NCBI RefSeq assembly: GCF_015461835.1
Contig: NZ_JACOPX010000004.1
Location: 1-64,000, forward strand
Length of the DNA stretch: 64,000 nt
DNA from: Pseudomonas neuropathica
GTDB lineage: Bacteria > Pseudomonadota > Gammaproteobacteria > Pseudomonadales > Pseudomonadaceae
Direction of reading: 5' to 3'
Shown: one piece after another, positions 8,838-17,827 of the stretch
How positions within the stretch are numbered: the first letter of the stretch is position 1
Layout of the letters: the number at the start of each line of letters is the position of its first letter
Program-made: the position numbers and the translations under genes
The notes under the pieces: model-generated
The model's input: the letters and a program-made list of their open reading frames with translations, nothing else
Told to the model about the DNA's origin: nothing
Databases searched by the model: none

Positions 8838-9287
8838 TCAGCCCGCGCGGAAAATCAGGTGATCTTCCCAGTCATCCTCCGGCACGCTGCCTTCGGCGAG
8901 CATGCGCCCGGACTGGGAAATCCGCTCGTGGTGCACCGCGTCGCGATCGCCGCAGACCAGGTGGTGCCACAACGGTAGATCCTTGCCCTCGCTGACCAGT
9001 CGATAACCGCAGGTCGGCGGCAGCCATTTGAACTCTTCGGCCTGGCCCGGGGTGAGCTGGATGCAGTCCGGGACAAACTTGATGCGGTTCGGATAATCGC
9101 TGCACTGGCAGGTTTTCAGGTCCAGCAGTTTGCAGGCGATGCGCGTGTAATAAACGCTGTTGTCTTCCTCATCCTCAAGCTTTTGCAGGCAGCACAGACC
9201 ACAGCCGTCGCACAGCGATTCCCATTCCTGGTGATCGAGTTGATCGAGGGTTTTGCGTTTCCAGAACGGTTCGACTTTGGCGGCCAT
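8838..9287 (-). CDS. YcgN family cysteine-cluster protein (UPF0260)
   Basis: The 149-residue protein carries the cysteine cluster CDGCGLCC (about residues 27-34) and further cysteines in [13 protein letters not shown] and TCGYR, as in the YkgJ/YcgN zinc- or iron-binding family. Sequence and length match UPF0260 YcgN. Function is unknown. In many gamma-proteobacteria YcgN, YcgL and RNase D are neighbours; here ycgL-rnd is 2 kb away on the same strand. It ends 35 bases before the M61-like gene, so the two may be co-transcribed. Confidence 0.9.
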   Translation of the reverse strand: MAAKVEPFWKRKTLDQLDHQEWESLCDGCGLCCLQKLEDEEDNSVYYTRIACKLLDLKTCQCSDYPNRIKFVPDCIQLTPGQAEEFKWLPPTCGYRLVSEGKDLPLWHHLVCGDRDAVHHERISQSGRMLAEGSVPEDDWEDHLIFRAG

Positions 9288-9566
9288 GGCTCAAGCATCA
9301 ACATCAGGTGGTGAAAAGGCCGCCAGTCTAGTGCCCAAGGCCTTGCGGGCCAAGCGCCGGCGACTGCCGGTTGCGCGGGGCTTGTCAGTTTTTGTGGCGG
9401 CGCGTAGCTTTGCCAGTCGCAAGGAGCCTTGCCCGCAAGCCATTAACGCTCGACCGCGTTGCATTGTGGTGAACCCTCAGGCTCGGAAAACCCCATCGCT
9501 CAGCGCAACTGATCCCGCCGGGTTTTCATTCAAATCCCTGACTCAAACGTAGCAAGGAATCTCTTG

Positions 9567-10160
9567 ATGAGTGCCAACCCACGCGTTGCCGATTACGCCA
9601 TTCACCCGCAATTCACCGACCGCTGGTCGCCGCGCGCCTTCACTGGCGAAGCGATCCCGGAAGAAACCCTGCTGAGCTTCTTCGAAGCCGCACGCTGGGC
9701 GCCCTCGGCGTACAACTCGCAGCCTTGGCGTTTCCTCTATGCGCGTCGCGATACGCCAAACTGGGAGCGTTATCTGGGTCTGCTCAACGAATTCAACCGT
9801 AGCTGGGCGCAGCATGCCTCGGCATTGGTCATCGTGATTTCGAAAACCACCTTCACCGCACCGGGCGCCAGCGAAGAAACGCCGGCGCTGTGGCATACCT
9901 TCGACACCGGCTCGGCGTGGGGCCATCTGGCGCTGCAAGCAAGCATCAGTGGCTGGCACACCCACGGCATGGCCGGGTTCGATCAGGAACTGACGCGCAA
10001 AGAGCTGAACATTCCTGAAGGTTATGCGCTGCATGCGGCCGTTGCCGTCGGCAAGCTCGGTGACAAGGCAACGCTGGCTGAATACCTGCAGGCCCGTGAA
10101 GAGCCGAGCCCGCGCCGCCCGCTGAATGAACTGGCGGCGGAAGGCGACTTCACCCTCTAA
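9567..10160 (+). CDS. Nitroreductase family protein
   Basis: The 197-residue FMN-dependent nitroreductase-fold protein opens with RWSPRAFTGEAIPEETLLSF and RWAPSAYNSQPWRFLYARR, the FMN-phosphate and ribityl contacts of this family. WGHLALQASISGWHTHGMAGFD covers the central helix and FMN site. Such enzymes reduce nitro compounds, quinones or flavins using NAD(P)H; the natural substrate is not predictable. ATG 9567 is preceded by AAGGA at good distance; the TTG one codon upstream is not needed. The 280 bases to its left hold no recognisable gene. Confidence 0.87.
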   Translation: MSANPRVADYAIHPQFTDRWSPRAFTGEAIPEETLLSFFEAARWAPSAYNSQPWRFLYARRDTPNWERYLGLLNEFNRSWAQHASALVIVISKTTFTAPGASEETPALWHTFDTGSAWGHLALQASISGWHTHGMAGFDQELTRKELNIPEGYALHAAVAVGKLGDKATLAEYLQAREEPSPRRPLNELAAEGDFTL

Positions 10161-10175
10161 GCCACACCGCAAATG

Positions 10176-10278
10176 ATCGTTCCCACGCTCCGCGTGGGAA
10201 TGACTCAAGGGACGCTCCGCGTTCCAATGGGACGCAGAGCGTCCCCGGCTGCATTCCCACGCGGAGCGTGGGAACGAT
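10176..10278. repeat. REPIN, CCCACGCTCCGCGTGGGAA family
   Basis: Four palindromic pieces: an outer pair (CGTTCCCACGCTCCGCGTGG and its complement at the right end) encloses an inner pair around GGGACGCTCCGCGTTCC / GGGACGCAGAGCGTCCC. It sits between convergent genes. The core is shared with the half copy at 117-142. Confidence 0.85.
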
Positions 10279-10292
10279 CTGAAGCAAGGAGA

Positions 10293-11225
10293 TCAATACC
10301 CGCGACTGAAATCCACTTCCCCGCGCAACGCTTCACCCGCTTGATACGCCTTCAGGTTCTCGACAAACAGCTGCACCATCAACGCCGGTGACGTCGGCGC
10401 CGAACTGTGGCCGGTCAGCAGCAAGCCCCAAGCGGTCCAGAATGGATGGCGTTGCGGCAGTGGCTCCTGACGGCAAACGTCGATCACCGCCCCCGCCAGA
10501 TGGCCTTCCTTCAACGCTTCCACCAGGTCGGCATCGACCACCGCGACACCGCGCCCGGCGTTGATGAACAACCCGGTTGGCTTGAATTGCTTGAACAGCG
10601 CCGCGTCGTAGATATCGTGGGTGTGTTCGGTGTTCGGCAGCAGATTGACCACGTAATCCACTTCACCCACCAGTCGCGGCAAATCAGCCATCGAACCGAC
10701 TTCGACAAACGGCGCCTGCTCACGGGCGCTGCTGGCAATCCCGTACAGCTCAATGCCGAACGGCAGCAGAAACTGCGCGACGCTCTGGCCGATATCGCCG
10801 GTGCCGACGATCAGCACTTTGCGCCCGACCAGGCTCTGGCCGCTGCGGTTGTCCCATTTACGCTCGACCTGACTGACCAGTCGCGCCAGCACTTCGCGCT
10901 CATGGCCAAGGATGTAGGTCAGCACGTACTCGGCCATCACCTGACCGAAAATCCCCACTGCACGGGTCAAACGGTAATCGCGGCGCAAGCCGTCAGCGAG
11001 CAAGGGTGTGATACCGGCCCAGGTCGATTGCAGCCATTGTGGCTGGTGCCCCTGGCGCAACAGAGTCGCGAGCAAATCCGGCTGCCCCAGCCACACCGGA
11101 CAATCGGCGGCCTGACGGGCCAGCTCGGCGGAGTCGCCGCTGGTCAGTACTTCAAGCTCGGGTGCTGCCTGACGCAGCAGCCGGGCGTATATCGCGTGGT
11201 CGTGTTCGGCAATCAGAACGCGCAT
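10293..11225 (-). CDS. D-2-hydroxyacid dehydrogenase (GhrA-like)
   Basis: The 310-residue protein has the NAD(P)-binding motif GTGDIGQSVAQFLLPFG at about residues 142-158 and the catalytic Arg segment FINAGRGVAVVDADLVEAL. A late Glu lies in VCRQEPLP and a His in LLTGHSSAPTS. This is the order found in glyoxylate/hydroxypyruvate reductase GhrA and related enzymes, which reduce 2-keto acids. The start MRVLIAEHD at 11225 was preferred because the longer frame adds a Lys/Arg-rich stretch with no domain counterpart. Single gene, REPIN downstream. Confidence 0.88.
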   Translation of the reverse strand: MRVLIAEHDHAIYARLLRQAAPELEVLTSGDSAELARQAADCPVWLGQPDLLATLLRQGHQPQWLQSTWAGITPLLADGLRRDYRLTRAVGIFGQVMAEYVLTYILGHEREVLARLVSQVERKWDNRSGQSLVGRKVLIVGTGDIGQSVAQFLLPFGIELYGIASSAREQAPFVEVGSMADLPRLVGEVDYVVNLLPNTEHTHDIYDAALFKQFKPTGLFINAGRGVAVVDADLVEALKEGHLAGAVIDVCRQEPLPQRHPFWTAWGLLLTGHSSAPTSPALMVQLFVENLKAYQAGEALRGEVDFSRGY

Positions 11226-11329
11226 CTTCAAACCTTTCGCAAACCGTGCAGACGGCCGCCGGATTAAGCCGGCCATCGCGGTAAAAACAGTTCCAGGGTA
11301 AACCGAGACTCAGAACAGAGCCGCGCAGA

Positions 11330-11623
11330 TCAGACCGGATCGTTGCGTCGCAGCAACTCTTCGGGCAAGTGCTCGATGTACTCGTCCTCGGCCGGCGGCA
11401 TTTGCAGGTGGTAGCCCTGCTTGTCGAGGTTTTCCAGGACCACGACGATGTCCTCGCTGGCCAGTTTGCGCTCAGGCGACAGCACCAGGTCGAAGGAATG
11501 CTTCGCTTTGCCGAACGCCAGCATCAGCGCTTCCGGCACACGCTCCAGCGCATCACTTTTGAGCACATAAAGGTACATGCCGCTGCGCTTGGAGCTTTGG
11601 TAGATGGAACAAATACGTTTCAA
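11330..11623 (-). CDS. YcgL domain protein
   Basis: The 97-residue protein matches the YcgL family along its full length: [19 protein letters not shown] at the start, [23 protein letters not shown] in the middle and [19 protein letters not shown] near the end. Function is unknown. Its start codon overlaps the rnd stop by four bases (ATGA), so it is translationally coupled to RNase D, a gene pairing widely conserved in gamma-proteobacteria. Confidence 0.92.
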   Translation of the reverse strand: MKRICSIYQSSKRSGMYLYVLKSDALERVPEALMLAFGKAKHSFDLVLSPERKLASEDIVVVLENLDKQGYHLQMPPAEDEYIEHLPEELLRRNDPV

Positions 11624-12753
11624 GGCTGTTCTCCGGCGGTGGCCAGGCTGTCGAGCAGCTTCTGGCCCATGAGTTCGCGGCGCCAGCCACGCAACGACTC
11701 AGGCAATTGGTAAGGACCCTCGGGATAGCCGCTTTTGACCAGGGCTTCGAGGGTTTTCTTGCGCAGCATCAGTTCCGGGGCAATGCCCAGACGCTCGGCC
11801 TCAGCCTGGCCCAATGCGCGCAATTGTTTGATCAACGCGGCGGCTTCGATCGGCAATGGCTCCGCTACGGCGGGCGGCCATTGATCAGGCCCCACACTGC
11901 CAGAGCGCTTGATCAGATCAAGCAGAAATTGGCCGTCCTGACGCACGGTACGCGGGTGCATGTCTTCGATCTTGCCCAGCGCCGCGAGGTTGTCCGGTTG
12001 CGTGCGGGCCAGCGGCCACAGCGAATGCTCGCGGACGATGCGGTTGCGCGGCAGATCGCGGGCGCGGGCTTCCTTTTCCCGCCAGGCGCACAGTTCACGC
12101 AGAACCGCCAGTTGCGCACGCGAGAGTTTCCACGCCAGTTTGGCCTCGCGATAGACCTCGTACGGGTCGGTTTCACGGCGCAGGTTGGCGACCAGTTCAG
12201 CGCCGTCCTCCAGCACCCAGGCGAATTTGTCGTCAGACAGTTTCGGCCTCAGCTGTACGAAAACCTCCGCCAGATGCACCGCATCTTCGGCGGCGTAGCT
12301 GATTTGCGTCTCGGACAACGGACGCTGCAACCAGTCGGAACGGGTCTCGCCCTTCGGCAGTTCAATGCCGAGCACTTCCTGCACCAGTCGCGAATAACCC
12401 ATCGAGAAACCGAGGTTCAGGTAAGCGGCGGCCAGTTGCGTGTCGAACATCGGGGCCGGCAGGCTGCCGGTCAGGCGCAACAGCACTTCGAGGTCTTCGC
12501 TGCAGGCGTGCAGGACTTTGAGTACCGCCGGGTTCTCCAGCAACGCAGCCAGCGGTTGCCAGGCATTGATGGTCAGCGGATCGATCAGGTAGGCGCGTTT
12601 GCCGTCGCCCACCTGCAACAGGCCGGCAATCGGGTAGAAGGTGTCGACCCGCATGAATTCGGTGTCGAGGGCAACGAACGGCAGCTGCTGCCACTCGGCG
12701 CAAAACTGCGCGAGGCTTTCGTTGTCGCGAATCCAGTGAATATCGATGGCCAC
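11620..12753 (-). CDS. rnd: Ribonuclease D
   Basis: The 377-residue 3'-5' exoribonuclease is involved in tRNA 3' maturation. The DEDD-type exonuclease domain comes first: [14 protein letters not shown] (Exo I), [14 protein letters not shown] (Exo II) and [13 protein letters not shown] (Exo III, with the DEDDy tyrosine). Two HRDC-like helical regions follow, at about residues 210-290 and 300-370. The GTG start at 12753 is supported by AAGGGAGAG just upstream; the longer frame to 12855 lacks a Shine-Dalgarno. First gene of the rnd-ycgL pair. Confidence 0.92.
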   Translation of the reverse strand: MAIDIHWIRDNESLAQFCAEWQQLPFVALDTEFMRVDTFYPIAGLLQVGDGKRAYLIDPLTINAWQPLAALLENPAVLKVLHACSEDLEVLLRLTGSLPAPMFDTQLAAAYLNLGFSMGYSRLVQEVLGIELPKGETRSDWLQRPLSETQISYAAEDAVHLAEVFVQLRPKLSDDKFAWVLEDGAELVANLRRETDPYEVYREAKLAWKLSRAQLAVLRELCAWREKEARARDLPRNRIVREHSLWPLARTQPDNLAALGKIEDMHPRTVRQDGQFLLDLIKRSGSVGPDQWPPAVAEPLPIEAAALIKQLRALGQAEAERLGIAPELMLRKKTLEALVKSGYPEGPYQLPESLRGWRRELMGQKLLDSLATAGEQP

Positions 12754-12874
12754 ACGGCTCTCCCTTGAAGAATGGCGCGCAGTATATATCGCCACTGGCG
12801 ATTTACGCGCCTGTGAAGGGCAAGAGCTGTAACGAAATGTCCTGCCAGAGAGCAAGAATAGTCTGACAAAAGAA

Positions 12875-12907
12875 GCAGAAAGCCCCGTCGTATCAGAACG
12901 ACGGAGC
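12875..12907 (-). terminator. Terminator after the eptA-like gene
   Basis: Read on the minus strand, a 10-bp stem (GCTCCGTCGT / ACGACGGGGC, one G-U pair, TCTGAT loop) is followed by TTTCTGCTTCTTTT. It lies 10 bases past the phosphoethanolamine transferase stop. Confidence 0.65.
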
Positions 12908-12916
12908 CGATTGGCC

Positions 12917-14566
12917 TCAGTCCTTGGCGAGTACGCCGTCGATCACCGCACCACGGCAACCGGCAAACATGTCCAGACCCGGCTGATAGACCTTGCTCCT
13001 GACCTCAAGCAGGCCAAGCATCGAGTGGAACAGGTTGTCCTGGCTCAGTGGTTTGTCGCGGCTCATTTGCAGGCAATGCGTGTCGACCGAATAAGCCTTC
13101 TGATAGTTATCGGAGAACCACGCCAGCATCGCTACATGCTTTTGTTGCTCTGGCGCCAACATGTAAGGCGTACCGTGCAGGAACAAGTTGTACTCGCCAA
13201 GCGACTCACCGTGGTCCGACAGGTACAACATCGCGGTATCAACTTTGTCCTGATTAATGCGCAATACATCGATCAGGCTCGACAGCACGTGATCGGTATA
13301 CACCAGCGTGTTGTCATAACCGTTGACGATACTTTCGCGGCTGCAATTGTTCAGCGCGTTACTTTCACACACCGGGGTGAAGTGCTCGTATTCCTTGGGA
13401 TAACGCTTGAAGTATTCCGGGCCGTGACTGCCCATCTGGTGCAAAACCAGCACGGTGTCCTTGTCCAGATGGTCGATAAAACTTTGCAGACCTTGCAGGA
13501 GGATTTCGTCGCGGCACTCGCTGTTGGCACACAGCACCGGATCTTTCAGATTGCTGACATCTTGCAGGGTGACCCGGTCGCAAGTGCCTTTGCAGCCGGA
13601 CTGGTTGTCGCGCCAGATCACGTCGATACCGGCATGCTTGAGCACATCGAGCAGGCCTTCCTCATTCTTCGCCTTGCTGGCGTCATAATCCTTGCGGCCC
13701 ATGTTGGAAAACATGCACGGCACCGATACCGCCGTTTCCGTCCCGCAGGAATGCACGTCAGTGAAAGCGATCAGACCGGCTTCCTTATCGAGTGTCGGCG
13801 TGGTGTCACGGTGGTAACCGAGGATGCCGAAGTTCTCCGCCCGGGCACTTTCACCCACCACCAGCACGGTCAGCGATTTACGCGGTTGAAGCTTCACATC
13901 CGGATTGCGCTCGGCGTCCTCGCCGATCTTGATGAATGGCTGCCGCGCCGAGACCACTTGCTCACGTAGATAACCCGCCGAAGCACCGATGTAATTACTG
14001 GGTACCAGCATCAGGCGAATTTCGTGGTGATTGCGAAACAGCGATGACAAGCCCTGATAGTTGGCCAGCGCCACCCCACCAATCACTGCCACAGAGGCAA
14101 CACCGACAATAACTTTGCTGATTAACTCACGGTGCCATCGACGATAGTTGACTGGCACTTTCCACAACAACCAGGACGGTAATACACCGAGCAACAGAAT
14201 ATAAGCAAACAACTTCAACGAGAGCAGATCACGCACTTCCGTTGCATTGGTTTCGGCAAAGTTGCGAAACATGCCGGCATCGATCATGACGCCATATTGA
14301 CTCATGAAATAAGCCACGCCGGCGCTGATCAGAAATATCAGGGTCAACAGCGGTTTGAGCAACGGACGGAATGCCAGAAGCGTCAGCACGACGTTGAATG
14401 CCGCAAGGATCATCACCCCGAACGCCACGCGCATGGCGATGCCCTTGCCATCGGCGGCGGTGATCTCGAACAGGTGCTGCCAAAGGACAAAATTGCAGCC
14501 AATTAAAAGAAAGGCGCTGGCAATCAACGTCACCCATTCCGGGCGCACGGCTTTTAACTTCAACAT
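12917..14566 (-). CDS. eptA: Lipid A phosphoethanolamine transferase
   Basis: The 549-residue inner-membrane enzyme has about five N-terminal membrane spans (residues 10-175) and a periplasmic alkaline-phosphatase-like catalytic domain (about 225-545). VLVVGESARAENFGILGY starts the catalytic domain. The Thr in SCGTETAVSVPCMFSN is the expected phosphoethanolamine acceptor, and LYLSDHGESLGEYNLFLHG plus a late HxxxL-type metal site complete the family. It transfers phosphoethanolamine from phosphatidylethanolamine to lipid A, lowering surface charge and polymyxin binding. The ATG at 14566 begins the first hydrophobic block; the frame runs further upstream without another ATG. No clear PmrA box was identified. 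Confidence 0.88.
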   Translation of the reverse strand: MLKLKAVRPEWVTLIASAFLLIGCNFVLWQHLFEITAADGKGIAMRVAFGVMILAAFNVVLTLLAFRPLLKPLLTLIFLISAGVAYFMSQYGVMIDAGMFRNFAETNATEVRDLLSLKLFAYILLLGVLPSWLLWKVPVNYRRWHRELISKVIVGVASVAVIGGVALANYQGLSSLFRNHHEIRLMLVPSNYIGASAGYLREQVVSARQPFIKIGEDAERNPDVKLQPRKSLTVLVVGESARAENFGILGYHRDTTPTLDKEAGLIAFTDVHSCGTETAVSVPCMFSNMGRKDYDASKAKNEEGLLDVLKHAGIDVIWRDNQSGCKGTCDRVTLQDVSNLKDPVLCANSECRDEILLQGLQSFIDHLDKDTVLVLHQMGSHGPEYFKRYPKEYEHFTPVCESNALNNCSRESIVNGYDNTLVYTDHVLSSLIDVLRINQDKVDTAMLYLSDHGESLGEYNLFLHGTPYMLAPEQQKHVAMLAWFSDNYQKAYSVDTHCLQMSRDKPLSQDNLFHSMLGLLEVRSKVYQPGLDMFAGCRGAVIDGVLAKD

Positions 14567-14777
14567 AGAAAGGGGCGATTCCTGAAAAGAAGAGCCTCGG
14601 TCAATGACGGAAATTTCGATTGTGAAAATTTCATTAACTAAGGCACGAGAAACTTTAAGCAGGCAACCATCAATTTTTTGTGAAAAAGACGCCAACGATT
14701 AGTTGGCTTTTGGTGAGACGATGGAACTTACGAAGTATTTGAGAATGGTTCAGCTTTTATTCAGCAGACAATGCGGT
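14567..14777. other. Left part of the eptA-MFS intergenic region
   Basis: This AT-rich stretch lies between divergent genes and presumably holds the eptA promoter. I see no open frame of credible composition and no convincing two-component operator. The remainder of the 400-base gap is the REPIN that follows plus about 95 bases of MFS leader. Confidence 0.4.
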
Positions 14778-14875
14778 CCCTGTAGGAGCTGCCGCAGGCT
14801 GCGATCATTTGATCTTGATCTTAAAAGCCAGATCAAAAGATCGCAGCCTCGTTGCACTCGACAGCTCCTACAGGG
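14778..14875. repeat. REPIN with one altered arm, GTAGGAGCTGCC family
   Basis: The left arm CCTGTAGGAGCTGCCGCAGGC faces a right arm carrying an extra CGTTGCACTCGA stretch in place of the usual TTCGGC. The centre is GATCTTGATCTTAAAAGCCAGATC. Confidence 0.83.
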
Positions 14876-14969
14876 ATCGGTATTTGATTTTTAAAAAGGG
14901 CTGTGGATTTTCTGGTTTGCCCGACACAAGCGGTTCCGCGCTTAATCATCTGCCCCGCCCAAAGGTCTG

Positions 14970-16157
14970 ATGATGGAAAACGTCCGCGCTACCGCTCGCC
15001 CCGCTGTCTGGTTGATGCTCGCGATCATGCTCGTCGCCCTCAATCTGCGTCCATCGATGGCGGCGCTCGGTCCGTTACTGTCGGCCATTCGCACTGACAT
15101 CCCGCTGAGTTTCAGCGTCGCGTCACTGCTGACCATGCTGCCAGTGATGGCGATGGGTCTGGCGATGTTTTTCGGCATTGGCATCAGTCAGCGGCTGGGC
15201 GAACAACGGACGGTGTTGCTGTCCTTGCTGATCATTGGCCTGGCGACGCTGTCGCGGCTGTTTATCGAATCGGCAGCCGAAATGATCGTCAGCGCGGTGC
15301 TGGCTGGCGTCGGCATTGCGTTGATTCAGGCGTTGATGCCGACGCTGATCAAATCGCGCTTCGCCGACAACGTCGCGCTGTGCATGGGTTTATATGTCAC
15401 GTCAATCATGGGCGGCGCAGCGATTGCGGCCTCGTTCGCACCGCTGGTGATGCTGCAAACCGGGAGCTGGCGCGGCGGTTTGGCGATCTGGGCGATCCTG
15501 GCATTCATCGCGCTGCTGTTCTGGTGGTCGCAACGCAACCAGCTGTCCTCCACGGTGACGGCGACAGCCGGCAAGGATTCGTTCTTCAAGTATTCCCGTG
15601 CCTGGTTGCTGGCCCTCTTCTTTGGTCTGGGGACAGCGTCCTATACCTGCGTGCTGGCCTGGCTCGCGCCGTACTACGTGGAAAACGGCTGGAACGAACA
15701 GAATGCCGGGCTGCTGTTGGGTTTGCTGACGGCCATGGAGGTGATTTCCGGTCTGGTGGTTCCGGCTATCGCCAATCGCAGCCGGGATCGGCGTGTGATT
15801 CTGATGACGCTACTGGCTCTGATCATCGGCGGATTTTGCGGCCTGATCCTCAGCCCGCAACAATTCAGCCTGCTGTGGCCATGCCTGTTGGGGCTGGGCA
15901 TTGGCGGGTTGTTCCCGATGAGCCTGATTGTCTCGCTTGATCATCTCGACAACCCGCAACGTGCCGGGGGCCTGACTGCATTTGTGCAAGGCATTGGCTA
16001 TCTGATTGCTGGCCTCTCGCCGCTGATGGCTGGAATGATCCGCGATCAACTGGGCAGCTTCGAGTGGGCGTGGTGGTCGTTGACCGCGGTAATGGTGGTG
16101 ATGCTGTTGATGGTATGGCGCTTCGATCCCCGGCATTACGCGAGGCACTTTTCCTGA
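14970..16157 (+). CDS. MFS transporter, CynX/NimT family
   Basis: The 395-residue protein has twelve predicted membrane spans and the opening LVALNLRPSMAALGPLLSAIRTD typical of the cyanate transporter-like (CynX/NimT/YycB) branch of the major facilitator superfamily. Weak MFS loop motifs follow, such as a SRDRR segment near residue 270. Substrates of this branch vary (cyanate, 2-nitroimidazole and others), so none is assigned. Two consecutive ATG codons open the frame at 14970. No regulator is directly linked; the LysR gene 185 bases downstream is on the same strand and could act on it. Confidence 0.85.
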   Translation: MMENVRATARPAVWLMLAIMLVALNLRPSMAALGPLLSAIRTDIPLSFSVASLLTMLPVMAMGLAMFFGIGISQRLGEQRTVLLSLLIIGLATLSRLFIESAAEMIVSAVLAGVGIALIQALMPTLIKSRFADNVALCMGLYVTSIMGGAAIAASFAPLVMLQTGSWRGGLAIWAILAFIALLFWWSQRNQLSSTVTATAGKDSFFKYSRAWLLALFFGLGTASYTCVLAWLAPYYVENGWNEQNAGLLLGLLTAMEVISGLVVPAIANRSRDRRVILMTLLALIIGGFCGLILSPQQFSLLWPCLLGLGIGGLFPMSLIVSLDHLDNPQRAGGLTAFVQGIGYLIAGLSPLMAGMIRDQLGSFEWAWWSLTAVMVVMLLMVWRFDPRHYARHFS

Positions 16158-16342
16158 TCAGGCTAAAGGCCTCTGGCCATCTTTCTGCGGTTTGCCCCGA
16201 GACGTCGTGTTACTAAAACTTTCTGTCCCACAACTGACTGTGAAACGTCCTACAGGGCTTTGTCCTGGCACCATCGTTCCGTTAGGATCATTCGCACACG
16301 TTTGCGCGGATTCAGCGCAAGGAGCACAGCGAGACGGAACGG

Positions 16343-17269
16343 ATGCTGAACAGTAACTTGCTTAGAAAGCTCGACATGCAGGATCTCATGGTGTTTGTCG
16401 CTGTTTATGAGCAGAGCAGCGTCACCGATGTGTCAGAAACCCTGTTCGTCAGCCAGTCCACGGTCAGCTACTGTTTGAAAAAACTGCGCACCAGTTTCGA
16501 AGACGAACTGTTTATCAACACCCGCACCGGCATGCGTCCGACCTACAAGGCCAGCACCATGTACGGGCATGTGCAGAAGATCCTCGAAAGCATCAACCTG
16601 TGCCACGCCGGTGCACCCACGTTCGACCCGACCCGACAAGCCGTCACCTTCAACATCTGCGCCCCGGAATACTTCGAGCAACTGATCCTGCCGCGTCTGT
16701 TGAAGCGTTTCGACTTCGACGATTTGCCGGTGATGGTCAACATGCACAAGTTCGAGACCGATGTCCCGGCGGATGAGCTGCGCGACGGCAGCCTCGATCT
16801 GGTGATCAGCTTCGGCCCCAACTTCCACCGTCATCACGCTGACCTGAAATCACAAATGCTGCTGGAGGACGATCTGGTCTGCGTCTTCGACAAACGCGCC
16901 ACGCCACTGGAGCCACGCCTGAGCCTGCAGGCTTTTACCGAACGCCGGCACGTGTTCCCGACGCCATGGACATCAACCACCAACATGGTCGATGGCTGGC
17001 TGGCGCGGCAGGCGCAGAAGCGTCAGATCGTCGCGCGCTCGAACAGCTACAGCGCGGCATTGAAAATGATCACGGGGACCGACTTCATCCTCACCCTACC
17101 GCGCCGTATCCAGCGTTTACTGACCAACGAGGCGGTGTTCAATCACTGCGAGGCGCCAAATGGCTTGCCGGGCTTTACCCTGGACATGCAATGGAGCCAG
17201 AGCGTTGATCAGGACAGCGCCAACCTGTGGTTGCGCGAGCAGGTGGTCAAGGTGTGCAGCGAACTCTAA
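16343..17269 (+). CDS. LysR-type transcriptional regulator
   Basis: The 308-residue protein has a winged helix-turn-helix at residues 10-70 (LMVFVAVYEQSSVTDVSETLFVSQSTVSYCLKKLR) and a periplasmic-binding-like effector domain at about 100-305. It carries ELFINTRTGMRPT after the wing, in the NodD/LeuO-like style. The target is unknown. It follows the MFS gene at 185 bases and converges on the isomerase gene, so neither divergent-target rule applies cleanly. Confidence 0.9.
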   Translation: MLNSNLLRKLDMQDLMVFVAVYEQSSVTDVSETLFVSQSTVSYCLKKLRTSFEDELFINTRTGMRPTYKASTMYGHVQKILESINLCHAGAPTFDPTRQAVTFNICAPEYFEQLILPRLLKRFDFDDLPVMVNMHKFETDVPADELRDGSLDLVISFGPNFHRHHADLKSQMLLEDDLVCVFDKRATPLEPRLSLQAFTERRHVFPTPWTSTTNMVDGWLARQAQKRQIVARSNSYSAALKMITGTDFILTLPRRIQRLLTNEAVFNHCEAPNGLPGFTLDMQWSQSVDQDSANLWLREQVVKVCSEL

Positions 17270-17281
17270 GCGGCCTGAGTC

Positions 17282-17647
17282 CTACACACCAATCGCGGTT
17301 TTGCTATAGGACTCGCGATCCATGTCGTCCAGTTCGACACACAGCTGCACCTCGACACCGGCCGGCCATTCGCACAGGTCCTGCAAGACTGCCAACAGGC
17401 TCTCTGACAACTGCTTTTTGATCTGCGGCGAACGCCCGCTGAGCAGCGCCAGCTTCACATAGACGAAGGCGCGCTCGGCCATGGCAGTTCCGACCTTGAA
17501 GGTCTCGACTTTCACCGCACGACTTTTGATATCGAACTCCGCCGCGAACTGCCCGGAAGCCACCAAGGTGTTGTTCAGGCGGATCAACGCGACGTCAGCG
17601 TTCAACTGCGGCAGGTTGGCGGTGTATTCCATGTGCAGGTGTGGCAT
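17282..17647 (-). CDS. 5-carboxymethyl-2-hydroxymuconate isomerase (HpaF type)
   Basis: The 121-residue protein starts MPHLHMEYTANL; Pro2 becomes the N-terminal catalytic proline of this tautomerase-superfamily enzyme. The rest (FDIKSRAVKVETFKVG, AFVYVKLALLSGRS) fits CHMI. The enzyme isomerises an intermediate of homoprotocatechuate (4-hydroxyphenylacetate) meta-cleavage. None of the other pathway genes is nearby, so this copy is an orphan and may act on another substrate. GGGGA precedes the ATG at 17647. Upstream lies a REPIN and then the second LysR gene on the same strand. Confidence 0.85.
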   Translation of the reverse strand: MPHLHMEYTANLPQLNADVALIRLNNTLVASGQFAAEFDIKSRAVKVETFKVGTAMAERAFVYVKLALLSGRSPQIKKQLSESLLAVLQDLCEWPAGVEVQLCVELDDMDRESYSKTAIGV

Positions 17648-17723
17648 TGCAGGTCCCCAGTCAGTTGGCAGAAAGGTCGTACATATAGCACAGCTCTGTC
17701 CTACCCTCCCGGTGACTTTCCAA

Positions 17724-17811
17724 TGTGGGAGCGAGCTTGCTCGCGAATGCGCTCGTTCAGCGACACTTAAGGTGCTGATACGCCGCTTTCGCGAGCAAGC
17801 TCGCTCCCACA
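17724..17811. repeat. REPIN, TGTGGGAGCGAGCTTGCTCGCG family
   Basis: TGTGGGAGCGAGCTTGCTCG and its reverse complement are separated by about 45 bases. Members at 32543-32619 and 44227-44292. Confidence 0.88.
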
Positions 17812-17827
17812 CGGTATGTGATGTTCG

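Noticed and set aside
9253..9552. 99-codon + strand frame between ycgN and the nitroreductase
   Set aside because: Starts inside ycgN on the other strand, has no Shine-Dalgarno and no familiar sequence; the gap is treated as non-coding.
12911..13969. 352-codon + strand frame opposite eptA
   Set aside because: No domain, no ribosome site, fully overlapped by the phosphoethanolamine transferase.
14567..14777. PmrA/BasR box upstream of eptA
   Set aside because: CTTAAA and CTTAG pieces are present on the minus strand but their spacing does not fit the known half-site arrangement.
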